NCBI GenBank assembly: GCA_014773175.1
Contig: VXCM01003218.1
Span: 48,616 to 112,615 of the forward strand
DNA: 64,000 nt
Reading direction: 5' to 3'
From: Lucifuga dentata
Taxonomy: Eukaryota > Chordata > Actinopteri > Ophidiiformes > Bythitidae
Part shown: positions 1 to 11,156 of the stretch, piece by piece
How the letters are laid out: each line of letters starts with the position of its first letter
Position numbering within the stretch: the first letter of the stretch is position 1
Translations under genes and position numbers: made by a program
The notes under the pieces: model-generated
Database searches by the model: none
What the model saw: the letters and a program-made list of their open reading frames with translations, nothing else
Told to the model about the DNA's origin: nothing

Positions 1-144
1 TAACCTGTGACAAGCAAGTTACAAGCTTACGCAAGCTGATTTTAATGCTATACTGACACGAATAAAAACACTGGTTGCCTAGAAGGTAAGAAAAATACAA
101 GTTTGGGACAGATAAGGATCAGTAACAGCTGTTTGTAGAATTAC

Positions 145-1643
145 CAGTAAGTCAGTAAACTCCAAAGCCCGCTCTCTCTGTCCCAGCTTGGTGCAGCATC
201 GGGCCATTCCCTCCAGCACATCTCTCCTGATGCTCAGGTTACTATCAGGGATCCACTGCAGGCAGCTGCTGTACGCATCCAAGGCTTTCTGAAACACACA
301 GCATGAGAAACACAGCTGGCTTCAAGGACTGTGTATATTATATACCTCAAAATTGAAAATGGAAAGTGACGGCCCAATCAGTGGGAGAACCAGTGCTGCA
401 GAGGGTGCTGTGCAAAGTTAAGGAAACTGACCCCCATGACATCACAAAGGTTACCTCCTGTTGGTACTGAAGACTCTAAAGAACCAAAAAGCCACTCAAT
501 CCCCTTTTAGCAAATTCAAGCACAACTTTTCGGAATGGCTGCACACTTTCAGGAGAAACAATGATCTTTTACTAAATATCTGAAATGAATGATGAATATT
601 TACATACCTGGTAGCTGCCCTGTCTCAAGGATAAGTCTCCTCTAAATTTGTAGACTTTCTGCTTCTCCAAAGAATCATCTGTATCCACAGCGGTGCTCTC
701 ACAAAACCACTGGAGAGAGAAAATGGAGCAACACAAGAATATTACAAATCACTGAGTCAGGTCTCACTGTACATTATTAGTTTTAACTAATGGAGCATCT
801 TTTCTTAACACGGTGGTATGTGTAAACCACTGTAATATATGTAGTACATACTTACTACCACATACATATATTGCTGATATTTTAAAGACAGGCTACGTCT
901 GTAAAGTGTGAAACTATGTCAGGTATTCAAAATGACGTAGTCAAAATCTATTTTAGATAGGTACACACAACATATAGAAACATTTGTTTTCCAAAAATCC
1001 AAAATGAGTATAATCTGCATGTTGAGGCTATTTTTGTATCTGTAATCATATTTAAAAAGCTACAAACCCAACATTATTCACCTGCTTATTTGAATTGACA
1101 TGCATCGTGTTAGAAACTGGGGTATAAAATCTGTCTCAAAACAACCATTGATATTAAATTTGTTACGGTGATTAAAAAGGTCACAGCGGATGGATGAAGC
1201 ATTGACATTCACAGCTAACCCTAATCATTTTCCTCAACTACCCTTCGTCTTGCCATGGATTCAGAGGCAGACACGTGTAAATCTACAAATCTGTAAAAAT
1301 ACTTGGCTAGTTAGCATTAGCGACCGCGAAACCGGCATCAAAACACAAACTTCCACAATGTCAGATAATACATAAAATAATAACTTGCGAACAAGTTGTT
1401 CTCATAAAATAACTTATTCCCACAAAATAATTCTTTGCGCACACAAGCTTAAAAAAAACAAAAAAAACCCAAATCAAAACATAATTTAGGACTTTAGGGA
1501 CCCCGTACTGTCCTGTCAGGCTGTAAGTACACACTCACCTCAGGCTCACACAGCTTTGCGTTGTAGGACGACAAAACGGCAAAAACTCGGTCTCTCGCCT
1601 CCAAAAACACGGAGTCATCAAACGTGCTTCCAAATATCTCCAT
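145..1643 (-). CDS. C8orf76: C8orf76-like TPR protein, 5' three exons (partial)
   Basis: Three exons read on the minus strand at 1539-1643 (ATG at 1643), 608-709 and 145-288, all phase 0 with GT/AG borders; the remaining exons lie left of the window. The first exon starts MEIFGSTFDDS and ends AKLCEPE; the second starts WF and contains YKFRGDL; the third starts KALDAYSSCLQ, contains RRDVLEGMARC and ends in LEFTDLL. These match the N-terminal part of human C8orf76, with the same order of AKLCEP-WF, FKGDL and the KAL-EYSS repeat. The third exon looks like a tetratricopeptide helix pair. The molecular function of C8orf76 is not well established. Its position beyond ZHX1 on the same strand agrees with human 8q24, where a ZHX1-C8orf76 readthrough transcript is known. 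Confidence 0.88.
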
Positions 1644-2960
1644 TGTGAATCGCGAAATGCGTTTAATTACCCGAATTTTCTTTAAATCATTGTGTTACAA
1701 ACCAGAAACGCACAGTATCTCTTTACTCATGGATACAGTCCTTAGCTGTAAGCCGCACGACGAATACACTTTTCACTGATTATGGTTCCGGACAGAAACG
1801 TTCCTAGCTTGAAAACTAAAAGTTGAATGGCAAAAACTTTCAAATATCAACCGTAATTTTTTCAAACATTATTTGTCAATTGCTCTGAGCCTGTAATGAG
1901 TAATGCATAATTTGGCATAAATGTTAACTTTTTTTTTTTTAACTTTAATTTTATTTTATTACAACAGTCTGAAGATTTAATGAATATTGTTTGATCCCAT
2001 TTCTGAGAACCTTCTACCTGAGAATTTTCATAAGCACAAATATCTTTCCGGAAAGGTTTCACAAAAGGGCAATACCAAAATAAATGAGTGACAGCTCTTA
2101 AATTTTTTTCTGATAACTACTGACAGGGTAAAATCTATGAATACTTTTGACACTTCTTTCACTTTATTAAACAAAAGTCAAGTTCTGCCCACTGGCCCCT
2201 AAAGGCATCACAACTGGATGTGATATTTGGACAATTACACTGGGGGAGGCATCACAAATAAAAAAAAAAGACAACAGTTTATCTTGGGGCGTCCTGCACG
2301 AAGAACACTGAAAGAACCTGAATCACCCCATCTTGATTCTTGCAATTCTCATCAATACTTGTGTCTTTAAATGTAAATGTCAACTTCATCCAAAGTTACA
2401 TTTTTTCCATATAATTATTTATTTTATTATTATTTGAAAGAAAATGTATCTGAAACATTTTGAAGTATATTAAATATGTTTTCACATAAACACATAAAGA
2501 TCAATAAGCAAATGTAGACAGCTTGTCATTCCAACATGCCAGACATATACTTTAAAAAAAAAAAAAAAGAAATTAAAAGCAATTTTTTGTTTTGTTTCAA
2601 TAACAATGATTAGATCCAAAAAGTTCTCTCAGCAATGGTCAAAAACTCTATCATATATTTTATAAAATTAAACATCAAAATACAATTGAAGGATACATTT
2701 ATACCGCTCCCAAGAAAAATATCAGTGTGCTGCATGCATGGACTAAAATATACAGCGTAAATGCACCTTATGAAATGACGTGTCTGCAGAAAGCTGTTTC
2801 TTCTCACATATGAAGAAGTGGAAAATGTGTCTCATTCCATCATCTTCACAGATAAGGTGTTTTTCTGAACCTTAAGACACAAATTAGCAAAGAAATCATC
2901 AAAACACATTCATGCTACTCAACCCCGACACCACAAATAAGAAAAAATAATGATTTTGAT
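1644..2960. other. Spacer between C8orf76 and the lectin gene
   Basis: AT-rich, with no exon-like open reading frame. On the minus strand AATAAA-like signals (forward TTTATT near 2418-2423) could serve the lectin gene, implying a 3' UTR of about 540 bases. The stretch just upstream of C8orf76 is its presumed promoter side, but I see no clear core element. Confidence 0.4.
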
Positions 2961-4560
2961 TTACATGTCACAGATGAACTCAAACTCCTCAGTGTCAGGC
3001 TGGCTGAACCAGCGATGGTCCCCCGTTTTCTCCATGGCTCCACTCATGTCACACTCTGTTGTGATGTCGTTCCCTTTCCAATGTTTGAAACCAAAGTATT
3101 CATCGCTGATCCAGAACCAGAACTCCAGGACGCAGGTGTAGCGAAGGCCCAGCCACACAAAGGGAGTGTCTGCCTTCATGGCCTCCAACTCAGCCCAGAC
3201 CTGCATCTTCTCGTTAGAGACAGAAACCAAGTCCCAGTTCCTCTCCCTGCAGTAATCCACGGCATCTTCCCACGTCTTCTTCATTTTAATCAACCTCAAG
3301 GGTGAATCTAGATTTTTTTTTTTTTTTAAATGACAGTCATTTTTTTTTTTAAATTTAAAAAGAATGATTGAATATTTATATGCAGCTTTGAGGAGGATCT
3401 GATTTGTGCTAATGCACCATTGTTAAAACTGATCTTCTATTGCGAATATATGTTTTGCTCTGATAATAGCATCATCCACAACACTCTTCATTACAACCAC
3501 ATTACACAAATTGTTACTTTTAATGTAAATGCTTATTCTCAAGTTTTAGAATAAAACAGAGACAACTTATGGGATAAAAGCCGGTTCACTTTTCACTATC
3601 CACCACTGATTCAGAACTGAAGAAGATGAGTGGTGAAACATCTTCAAGACTAAACCGCGAGTTCAGCTGCCTTGGACTACTATACTATATATCCAATGTT
3701 CCTGAGTAACTGAGAACCTTCAGAGACAAATAAAACTTTCGAAAAATGCAATTTGATTCTTTTTATGTACAGTAGACTCATCCTCAGATGTGATAATTTA
3801 CTTATTTCTGTGGCAGTTAATTGGGGAGAGACAGATTGAGTGGATGATATGCAACACATTTTCAGTATATGTTGTTATATTCTGGCAGCTTCCTGTGGAA
3901 TTCTTGTGGAATCATTGGATGCTTGTGGATTAAAATTATCAAAAAAAAAAAAAAAANAAAAAAAAAAAAAAAGAAATAATTTTGTTATTTCTTTCCATGA
4001 TGTTAAATAGAGAAATGGCATCACCTGGGAAAGAACATTTTTCAGGGTTATGAATGTCTAATGTATTGGAGATCAAAACGTGGCACAACAGCAATGTAGC
4101 CATCTACAGAGCTCCGTTACCATCAATTTTGAGCAGGTTATGGAGTTTTGTAAGAAACTCTCTAAGGCATTAAAGTGCTCAGGATGTTGTGTGCAGTTTG
4201 CCATTATTAAGTCTTCTCCTATATTAATGACATAAGCACAATTTTAAGAGGAAACATATCACTGAAACTGTACTCTCACTTGTTTTCAGTCAGTCAAGTG
4301 TTGTGAAAGTATGTAGAATATGACCTGTAAAAATTTACAAATTATTTTGAGAAAGAGAACACTTGCTTGTACCTATTTTTGTGCCATTGATCTTGACCTC
4401 ACACAGAATTAAATGAATTTCCTTCGGGAAGACCACGGTGACATAGCGCCCCTCCAATGGTGCTTTATCACACTCAAATGTTTCATTTTGTCCAATGGTG
4501 AAGTTTGAGATGGTAACACACCTGTAAGAAAGATAGATGAGAGCGAGAGAGGGAGGGAGG

Positions 4561-4614
<54 letters not shown>

Positions 4615-5070
4615 TTTGTTGTAACACTAGATTGAAGCTAAATGATGCTTACAATGAGTAAAATATTAAATTCCCAGCCAGCATTTTTAAAGGAGCATAC
4701 CGACCATTTTACATGTTTTAGCGTAATATATTCAATTTTCATAACATGTTACGTTATTGACAACCATTTCCCAAATGAAACTGTATTTTAGCTTTCTTGA
4801 TATTTTGCAAAACCTCTTAATCTTTCAAAATCAAATATTCAAGCGATACATCTTAAAAATCGATGTCTCGCCTGCTAATAGTTATGCAAAATTATGAAGT
4901 CACAGTCGTTTCAATTTTTAGATAAACGCAGGTCTTTTTTGGGACTATATTCCTCAGTGGAGACATACATTCACTCTGCATGAATGCTAAAATTACATAA
5001 CTTCAAAAAAAAAAAACATGAATACACGTCTTGTTTGCGATGACAGATTACCTATCCCAAAAACATTTCN

Positions 5071-5101
<31 letters not shown>

Positions 5102-5525
5102 ATCATTCTAGCAGTATGCTTTGGGAAATGATTGTCAGTAACGTTGCGTGAATGAAAATTGAATATATTTGGCTCAAACATGCAAAATGGCTGGTATGTC
5201 CTTTAATGGCTATATTATAAATTGATTCTGCCATATTTAACATCTTTGGAAACATTCGGGATATTTACCAGAATTTAAAATAAAGCTCTCTAAGTTAGAA
5301 AAATGCTTGGGTGCACAAAATGCATTTGTAAAGATGGATCCTCTATTTCAGAGTTTTATTAGTTTTAAAGTAAAATCAGAGATTTGTAGTTTATTTTAGC
5401 ACGACAGAATAATTTACCAGCTGCTTGCTAAAATGTATTGATTTTGTGCTTTTAGGTTTTAGTGCATCCTGTATTGCTGTAATGTACCTTTGATTGGCCT
5501 CAGATATGGGACTTAAAAATAGATT

Positions 5526-5567
<42 letters not shown>

Positions 5568-5592
5568 TTATGCTTCTATTGTCATTTCTTAC

Positions 5593-5634
<42 letters not shown>

Positions 5635-7130
5635 TTATGCTTCTATTGTCATTTCTTACAAACTTTCTCTATGATAAAATAAGATACAGATTAGTTTTTA
5701 TTGTCACTGAGGCTATTAGACAAACTGTATCACAAAAAGCTTTAAACAATTACAGCTGTATTATAACTGGAAAAGCTCGTACTTATTTATTAACCATGAC
5801 TGAAGACCTAAATATTTTGATAAATACCACACATGCTGATGAGGTGTTAATGTAAAACACAGAACTCAAAGGTGAAGACTGTACTTCTGGTTGGTGATGC
5901 CGTTTTGCCCCCGTGAGTTCCCAATATGGATCTCAGCTCCGTTCAGGACAGCATCATTTATTGCACCTATTTTGTTGAAGATGGTGACAGAGGTGATATT
6001 GTAGATACCCAGCAGGTCGATCATCCACCAGGGATTTTCTTCTTTGTCTGTGTGTGCACAGAGTGTTTCATTCCCATCGACAGCTCTGCTGGAGAAGAGA
6101 TGACAATAGTTCGATGACTGACAGGTGATGCCCTTCGATGCCACATTTTCTGTGTTGAGAATACATGTCAATCATCAAATAGCACAAAGAATATGAAACA
6201 ATTCAGTTAAATGTTTGTGATTGGTGATTACATATTGATTGTACAAACAAAACCCATCTTGCTCACCTGGTGTGTTTTCACAGTTCACTAACAGTGTAGT
6301 TCCTGTGAAAAGATCATTAAATTATCCTCAATGAGAAGAAACATAAAAAATAACATAGTAAACATCACTACAAAGTAAGAGACCATGTTTTCCTGTTTTG
6401 TTTTTTTTTTATGTTTTTATTGTTGGCACATGGTAATGCAGTAGTAACTCCACATGAATTTGAGTCTGCCCTGCATTAATGTTACAGGAAAAAAAAACCA
6501 TGTTATGTGAGGAATTATGTACTGTATGTTTTACAAGTTTCAAACATCTATAAGAAGACTTTCATAATGTGGTAAATCACAAGGAATGTTAGCCTATACA
6601 AGCTTTAAAAACTAAATTGGCTAAAATATGGAAAAATACATCCATGGTCCTCTAAATTTTTAAAAATTGTTTGCTTGTTTTTTAAGTGGTATATAATCTG
6701 CTTTCCACCTGTTCTGCTCAGTATCTGTGGAACCAAGGTTCTATCTAGCGAGCCAGACTGCGTTTATTGATGGTGTATCAAAGTATAAACGTGGCTGATT
6801 TCTTTCTTTGAGTTTGGCATTTTTTTTGGCATTTCTGAAGAAATTGACAAAATATCAAATACCTCCCAATGTGAGAATCTTTAGTTATTTTTTTAAATTC
6901 CCAAATCTACCCCTGGATCTTGATTGGCACAAAAATTGAATTACTGCAGTTCTTTCCTGGACCATGCCCAACCCTTCCACCAAGTTTCATCCAAATCACT
7001 TAGTAATTTTATTTTTATTTTTTAATAATTCTGCTAAAAACACATAACCAAAAAGATGAGGTTGAAAATATGACCACCTTGGCAGATGAAACTCACCTGT
7101 CAGACAGATGAAGAACAGAGCCCACTGCAT
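2961..7130 (-). CDS. Secreted two-domain lectin: F-type (fucolectin) plus C-type lectin domain
   Basis: Five coding exons on the minus strand: 7097-7130, 6267-6302, 5885-6149, 4373-4521 and 2961-3307 (831 nt, 276 aa, TAA at 2961-2963). Splice phases agree throughout. Residues 1 to about 20 are a signal peptide (MQWALFFICLTG...). Residues 24-162 are an F-type lectin domain: SSRAVDGN, CAHT, NPWWMIDL, GAEIHIGN, then GRYVTVVFP and the family's closing LCEV. Residues 163-276 are a C-type lectin-like domain: TWEDAVDYC, DLVSVSNEK, VWLGLRYTC, FWFWISDE, four cysteines, ending FEFICDM. F-type domains usually bind fucose in fish innate defence, but here the H-x26-RxD motif has His56 followed by K and G instead of R and D. 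The canonical EPN/QPD calcium triplet of C-type lectins is not in its usual place. Sugar binding is therefore uncertain. An untranslated first exon probably lies at 7308-7395. Confidence 0.85.
4555..4612. repeat. (GA)n microsatellite in a lectin intron
   Basis: A run of GA dinucleotides preceded by GGGA repeats, just upstream of the acceptor of the fourth coding exon. Read on the minus strand it is a long pyrimidine tract next to that 3' splice site. Confidence 0.9.
4688..5206. mobile_element. Foldback MITE copy, TTAA-flanked
   Basis: Begins TTAAAGGAGCATACCGACC and ends in the inverted counterpart ...CTGGTATGTCCTTTAA. The arms are imperfect inverted repeats of each other. A poly-T run with one N (5070) interrupts the right arm. 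It lies in a lectin intron. Confidence 0.8.
5527..5661. repeat. Tandem duplication, 67-bp period, containing (AAT)n
   Basis: Two adjacent copies of an (AAT)n tract followed by the same 28 bases (5567-5594 and 5634-5661); the offset is exactly 67. This equals the commonest overlap length at the single-N junctions in this window, so a collapsed or duplicated assembly join is possible as well as a true tandem repeat. Confidence 0.75.
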
Positions 7131-7307
7131 CTTTGCTCTGCAAGATTAAACAAAAAAAAAAGAAAAGAAAGAAAACTTCAGTCGCCCATCAGGAAAGATC
7201 AATATAAATCAAAAGTTTTACACAAATTAATATTGTTCCATTCAGCTGCGCTAAGTTATCCTCCAGCAAGAGGACAATTATGACGGTGAAAAAGTGACTG
7301 CACTCAC

Positions 7308-7425
7308 CTTGTTGGTCTTTAGCTCTTCTTCCTCTGAGTTCACAGTGGTTTCCTCTCACAGCTACAGATGGATTTGTACTTAGCAGCCTCGTCTTGGGCC
7401 AGCCTACTTTAAAAATAAAGGCACC
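7308..7425 (-). promoter_or_regulatory. Probable promoter and untranslated first exon of the lectin gene
   Basis: On the minus strand a TATA-like TTTATTTTTAAAG (about 7408-7420) precedes a stretch that ends in a strong donor, AACAAG|GTGAGT, at 7308. The next acceptor (TTGCAG before 7137) opens the exon carrying the lectin start codon. The exon extent is inferred. Confidence 0.5.
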
Positions 7426-7800
7426 AAACATCATCCTCTCTCCGTGAAGCAGCGGCTATTTCAATATTCAAAGCAAATATTTACATCTGCAAAATCAAGC
7501 CTTCTCTTCTGTGTATGAATGTTCCTCCACATACAAATATCTCCATGTTTCCTTCTTACCTGTTTAAACAAAGGGAGGTTGTTGAAGTGTTGTGACACAC
7601 ATAATAAACTCCTGTACTTTATTTTCATAAACAAATCTACGTCTTGGTACAATACTGCTATTTGGAACTTTGATGCCTTTGCTTGCTTGTGTTTGTGTCA
7701 CATACTAACAAGTCAAATTTTCATAAATCTTCTATACCATTCTTTAGCTGAAAATCGAGAATCTAGGTTACAATGTGCGCTTCTTTGTTCTGCAAACTAC

Positions 7801-8397
7801 TTTAAAGGACCATTCCAGTGGTTTTGCATGTTTCAGCGCCACAAATACGACCCACATACACGCTACATTACTGCCAACCATTTTCAAAAGCATACTACTG
7901 GAGTGGTACTTTTCAAATTATTTTTCCTACCTTCCAGGCAGCTACTGGTTTCAGTTCATTCCAGTATGATTTAAAAGTCAACTTATAGAGACTTCAAACC
8001 TGCTTCAGATGGGTTATCCATCACAGCGAACCAGACGCCGTCACCAAATCTTCACCAAAATTACTTAATTTAACCAACCAAACATGGAGCTACATGGAAG
8101 AAAATCTATTTCTCTGCCAAGGAATATAGCCCCAGGAGGAGACGGCTTTTACTGAAGCAATTAAAAACAATCATCCCTTCTACATTTGAGCCTCAGTGTT
8201 AGCAGGCAAAACATAGAATTTTAATGTGGGTGTATCACCTGAATATTTGATTTTGAAAGTTTACCAGATTTTACAAAATAAATACGAAAGCTAAAACATG
8301 GTTTTATGACCTGGAAAATGGTTGGCAGTAATGTAATGTGTATGCGGGTAGTATTTATTAGGCTCAAACTTGCAAAACCACTGGTATGATCCTTTAA
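7801..8397. mobile_element. Foldback MITE copy, TTAA-flanked
   Basis: Starts TTTAAAGGACCATTCCAGTGG and ends ...CCACTGGTATGATCCTTTAA. The two arms are inverted copies, each carrying a TTTTGCATGTTT-like block about 25 bases in. It lies just upstream of the lectin promoter. Confidence 0.8.
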
Positions 8398-9322
8398 GTG
8401 TAGCTGGGTTCACAGGACAGCTTCATATGGCTTTTATACTCAACAATAAAACATGTAACGAGTGCTGACAAGCAGACATTTTGATCAAAATTTATTGGAT
8501 TTTGTCCTTAAACAAGTAAAAAATATATTTTTTTTCTAAATCAAGCTAAAAATCAAGCCATAGCCTCAAAAACTGTTGGGATTTAACTTAACATTGCACA
8601 GCCGGGAGCTAAAGTTGATGGCTGCAGGGGCCACAGAAGGAGTTTGTAGCTCTCTAAAGCAAGCCAGCAAGGATGTGCACATAGGCCGTTTAATCAAAGT
8701 TTATAACAGCCATTCTCGTCTTTCAACACATTCTAGATGATCAGTGAGTGAAAATATCTTCCTGCAGACATTAGGGTCAGTTTCATAGACACAGAATGAG
8801 GAAGCTTATAGTCATGAACCTTGCAGACACATTTTGACCAGCAGAAAATGGACAATAAGTTGTGGGAATCATAATTTAATATGGCACAGATAAACTTTTC
8901 TTTTTTTTTTTTTAGAAAAATAGTGAACTCCTTCCTTGTTTTAATGTTTTCATATTACGATCACCCCTCTAATTAGCCCATGTTTGTGTGTTTGTTTGTT
9001 TATGAGGAAGACTACCCAAAAAGTTATGAACTGATTTTAATAAAACTTGAATGGTTCAGGGAAGAAAGAGTTCAATTTGGTACCGATCCTGACAGATCCA
9101 AAAATATTTAGAAATTATAATTATTTTTTTTTAACACTGGGAAACATAGGGTTTTATATATGTTAATAAAAATTCTGTTTCAGTTACTGTTAAATGTGCT
9201 ACAATAAAGGCTCAACAGATCCAAATGGCTATCCAACCTAGACATTACCTACAGAAGGTAAAAACTCTGTTTTTCTTACTAATAGACAGGGGTGTACTTA
9301 CTTCTGACTGATACTGTATTTT

Positions 9323-9370
9323 GTGTGTGTGTGTGTGTGTGTACATATATGTACATATATATATATATAA
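9323..9370. repeat. (GT)n(AT)n microsatellite
   Basis: GTGTGT run passing into ATATGTACATATAT repeats. Confidence 0.9.
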
Positions 9371-9575
9371 AATCTCAATGGGGAAAAAATCAAGATATGT
9401 TTATCCTATGATAGTCTATCAATAGGGGTGATTTGGTCCAGATCTGGATAAGGATCTGGACCAAAAGGTTTTAGACCAGTATCAGAAAAAGACAAATTTT
9501 GTCGAAGCGTGTTCAGTCTTGGTTAAACCCTAATGAGTGACCTTCTAGTTAAAGATAATGTTAGATCAGATCATT

Positions 9576-9710
9576 CTTTCCACAGTATCTGTGTCTAGGG
9601 AACCAAACTGTAACTGAATGACTAAGGCTATTATCATCATTCNCTTTCCACAGTATCTGTGTCTAGGGAACCAAACTGTAACTGAATGACTAAGGCTATT
9701 ATCATCATTC
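9576..9710. repeat. 67-bp direct duplication around a single N (assembly join)
   Basis: 9576-9642 is repeated exactly at 9644-9710 with one N at 9643. The sequence starts CTTTCCACAGTATC. Identity plus a lone N suggests two overlapping contig ends placed side by side, not biology. Confidence 0.85.
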
Positions 9711-10429
9711 AGAAAAACAGGCCTGCTAATATCAGCTGTGTTGAGAGAGAGAGAGAAAACTGTTGTGTTTGTGGATAAAACCAAAGCACACCCAGCAGTA
9801 AAAAAAAAAAAAAAAAAANAAAAAAAAAAAAAAAAAAATCCATAATTATATTACAATTCAGACGAGGGTTAATTTTAGCCAAAGAAACTAGAGCAGCTCT
9901 ACAGTCAAACCATCAGACTACCTGTCACCTACACACAGAAAACAAGTGAGGACTATAGAGAAGTAGCAGAAGTACAGCGAGGATACAGATATGACATTTG
10001 CTTAATAGGAAAGCAAGTAACTACTCAGGTCACAATAAAAGCTCTTAGCTCTACTGCACAAGGTTAACTGGGCTACATTATGAGTGTTGGATATAAAATC
10101 ATAACTCAGAGAGCAGACATGGAACCCCACTTTAGATTATAACATCATTTCTCTGTATAATTAAAAGGTCACATTGTCTAAGTAGAGCAACGCCAGCTCT
10201 GTTTCTACCTCTAGGACGCTCATTTACCTGATAAAGGGCTATTATTAACTGTTAAGACGGCTGAATATTGTTATAATATGATAATGGTTGTAGTAGGAAT
10301 TTAAAGCGTTGCTAACTTCTTCAATTAGCGAACACTTTAGGTAGAGTCTCAAAAAATTAAACAAATATGTCCTTCTATATCTGTTTTTTTTTTTTTTTNT
10401 TTTTTTTTTTTTTCATAGGTTGAAGGATA

Positions 10430-11156
10430 TTAAAGGATCATGTCGGTGGCTTTGCATGTTTGAACCCAATAAATACTACCTCCGTACACGTTACATTACT
10501 GCCAATCATCACCCAAAACACACTACAGGAACAGTAGATTTTCAAACTGTTTTTTCTACCTTTTATGTAGTCATTTGTTTTAGTTCATTTCAGTATGCTA
10601 TTATAAATTAGATTAAGTAATAGTCTTATTACTCAGAAGTCAAAATGATTTTTGTTGCCTCTTCAATGCAATCAACTATCTAATTCATGATATTGTTGTT
10701 ACAATATCTGTGTTGGATAACTGTCTTCTGTGTTCAGGTTCTTAACATCATAGCTTCTCATTGCAATGACGTTCAACAGCTGAATGCAAAATCTGTTGTA
10801 GGTCTTCACTGTTGCATGTCAATGCACCACCAGGAAGAATTCTCAGATCATCATCTTATCACTGTGCACATTTAACTGCATTAAAACGCTAAAATTAAGT
10901 AACTTCGATCAAAAATAATAACGGTGTGTGATTTGCTGTGATGGATTATGTATCTCAACACGTTTCACATCTCTATAAGTTATTTTTTATAGCGTACTGG
11001 TATGAACTGAAACCAATGGCTGCCTGGAAGGTAGGAAAAAACTTTGAAAATGTTCTGCTCCAGTAGTTTGCTGTGGGAAATGGTTGGCAGCAATGTAAAA
11101 TGTATGTGGGTGGTATTTATTGGGCTCAAACATGCAAAATCAGTATGATCCCTTAA
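10430..11156. mobile_element. Foldback MITE copy, TTAA-flanked
   Basis: Left end TTAAAGGATCATGTCGGTGG, right end ...CAGTATGATCCCTTAA. Arms match the other copies in the window, including the motif TGCATGTTTGA and its inverse TCAAACATGCA. Confidence 0.8.

Noticed and set aside
3015..3305. 96-codon plus-strand frame
   Set aside because: Complement of the C-type lectin exon, which has family motifs and splice sites on the minus strand.
7189..7434. 81-codon minus-strand frame upstream of the lectin start
   Set aside because: Overlaps the probable untranslated exon and intron 1; the real start is the signal-peptide ATG after the acceptor at 7137.
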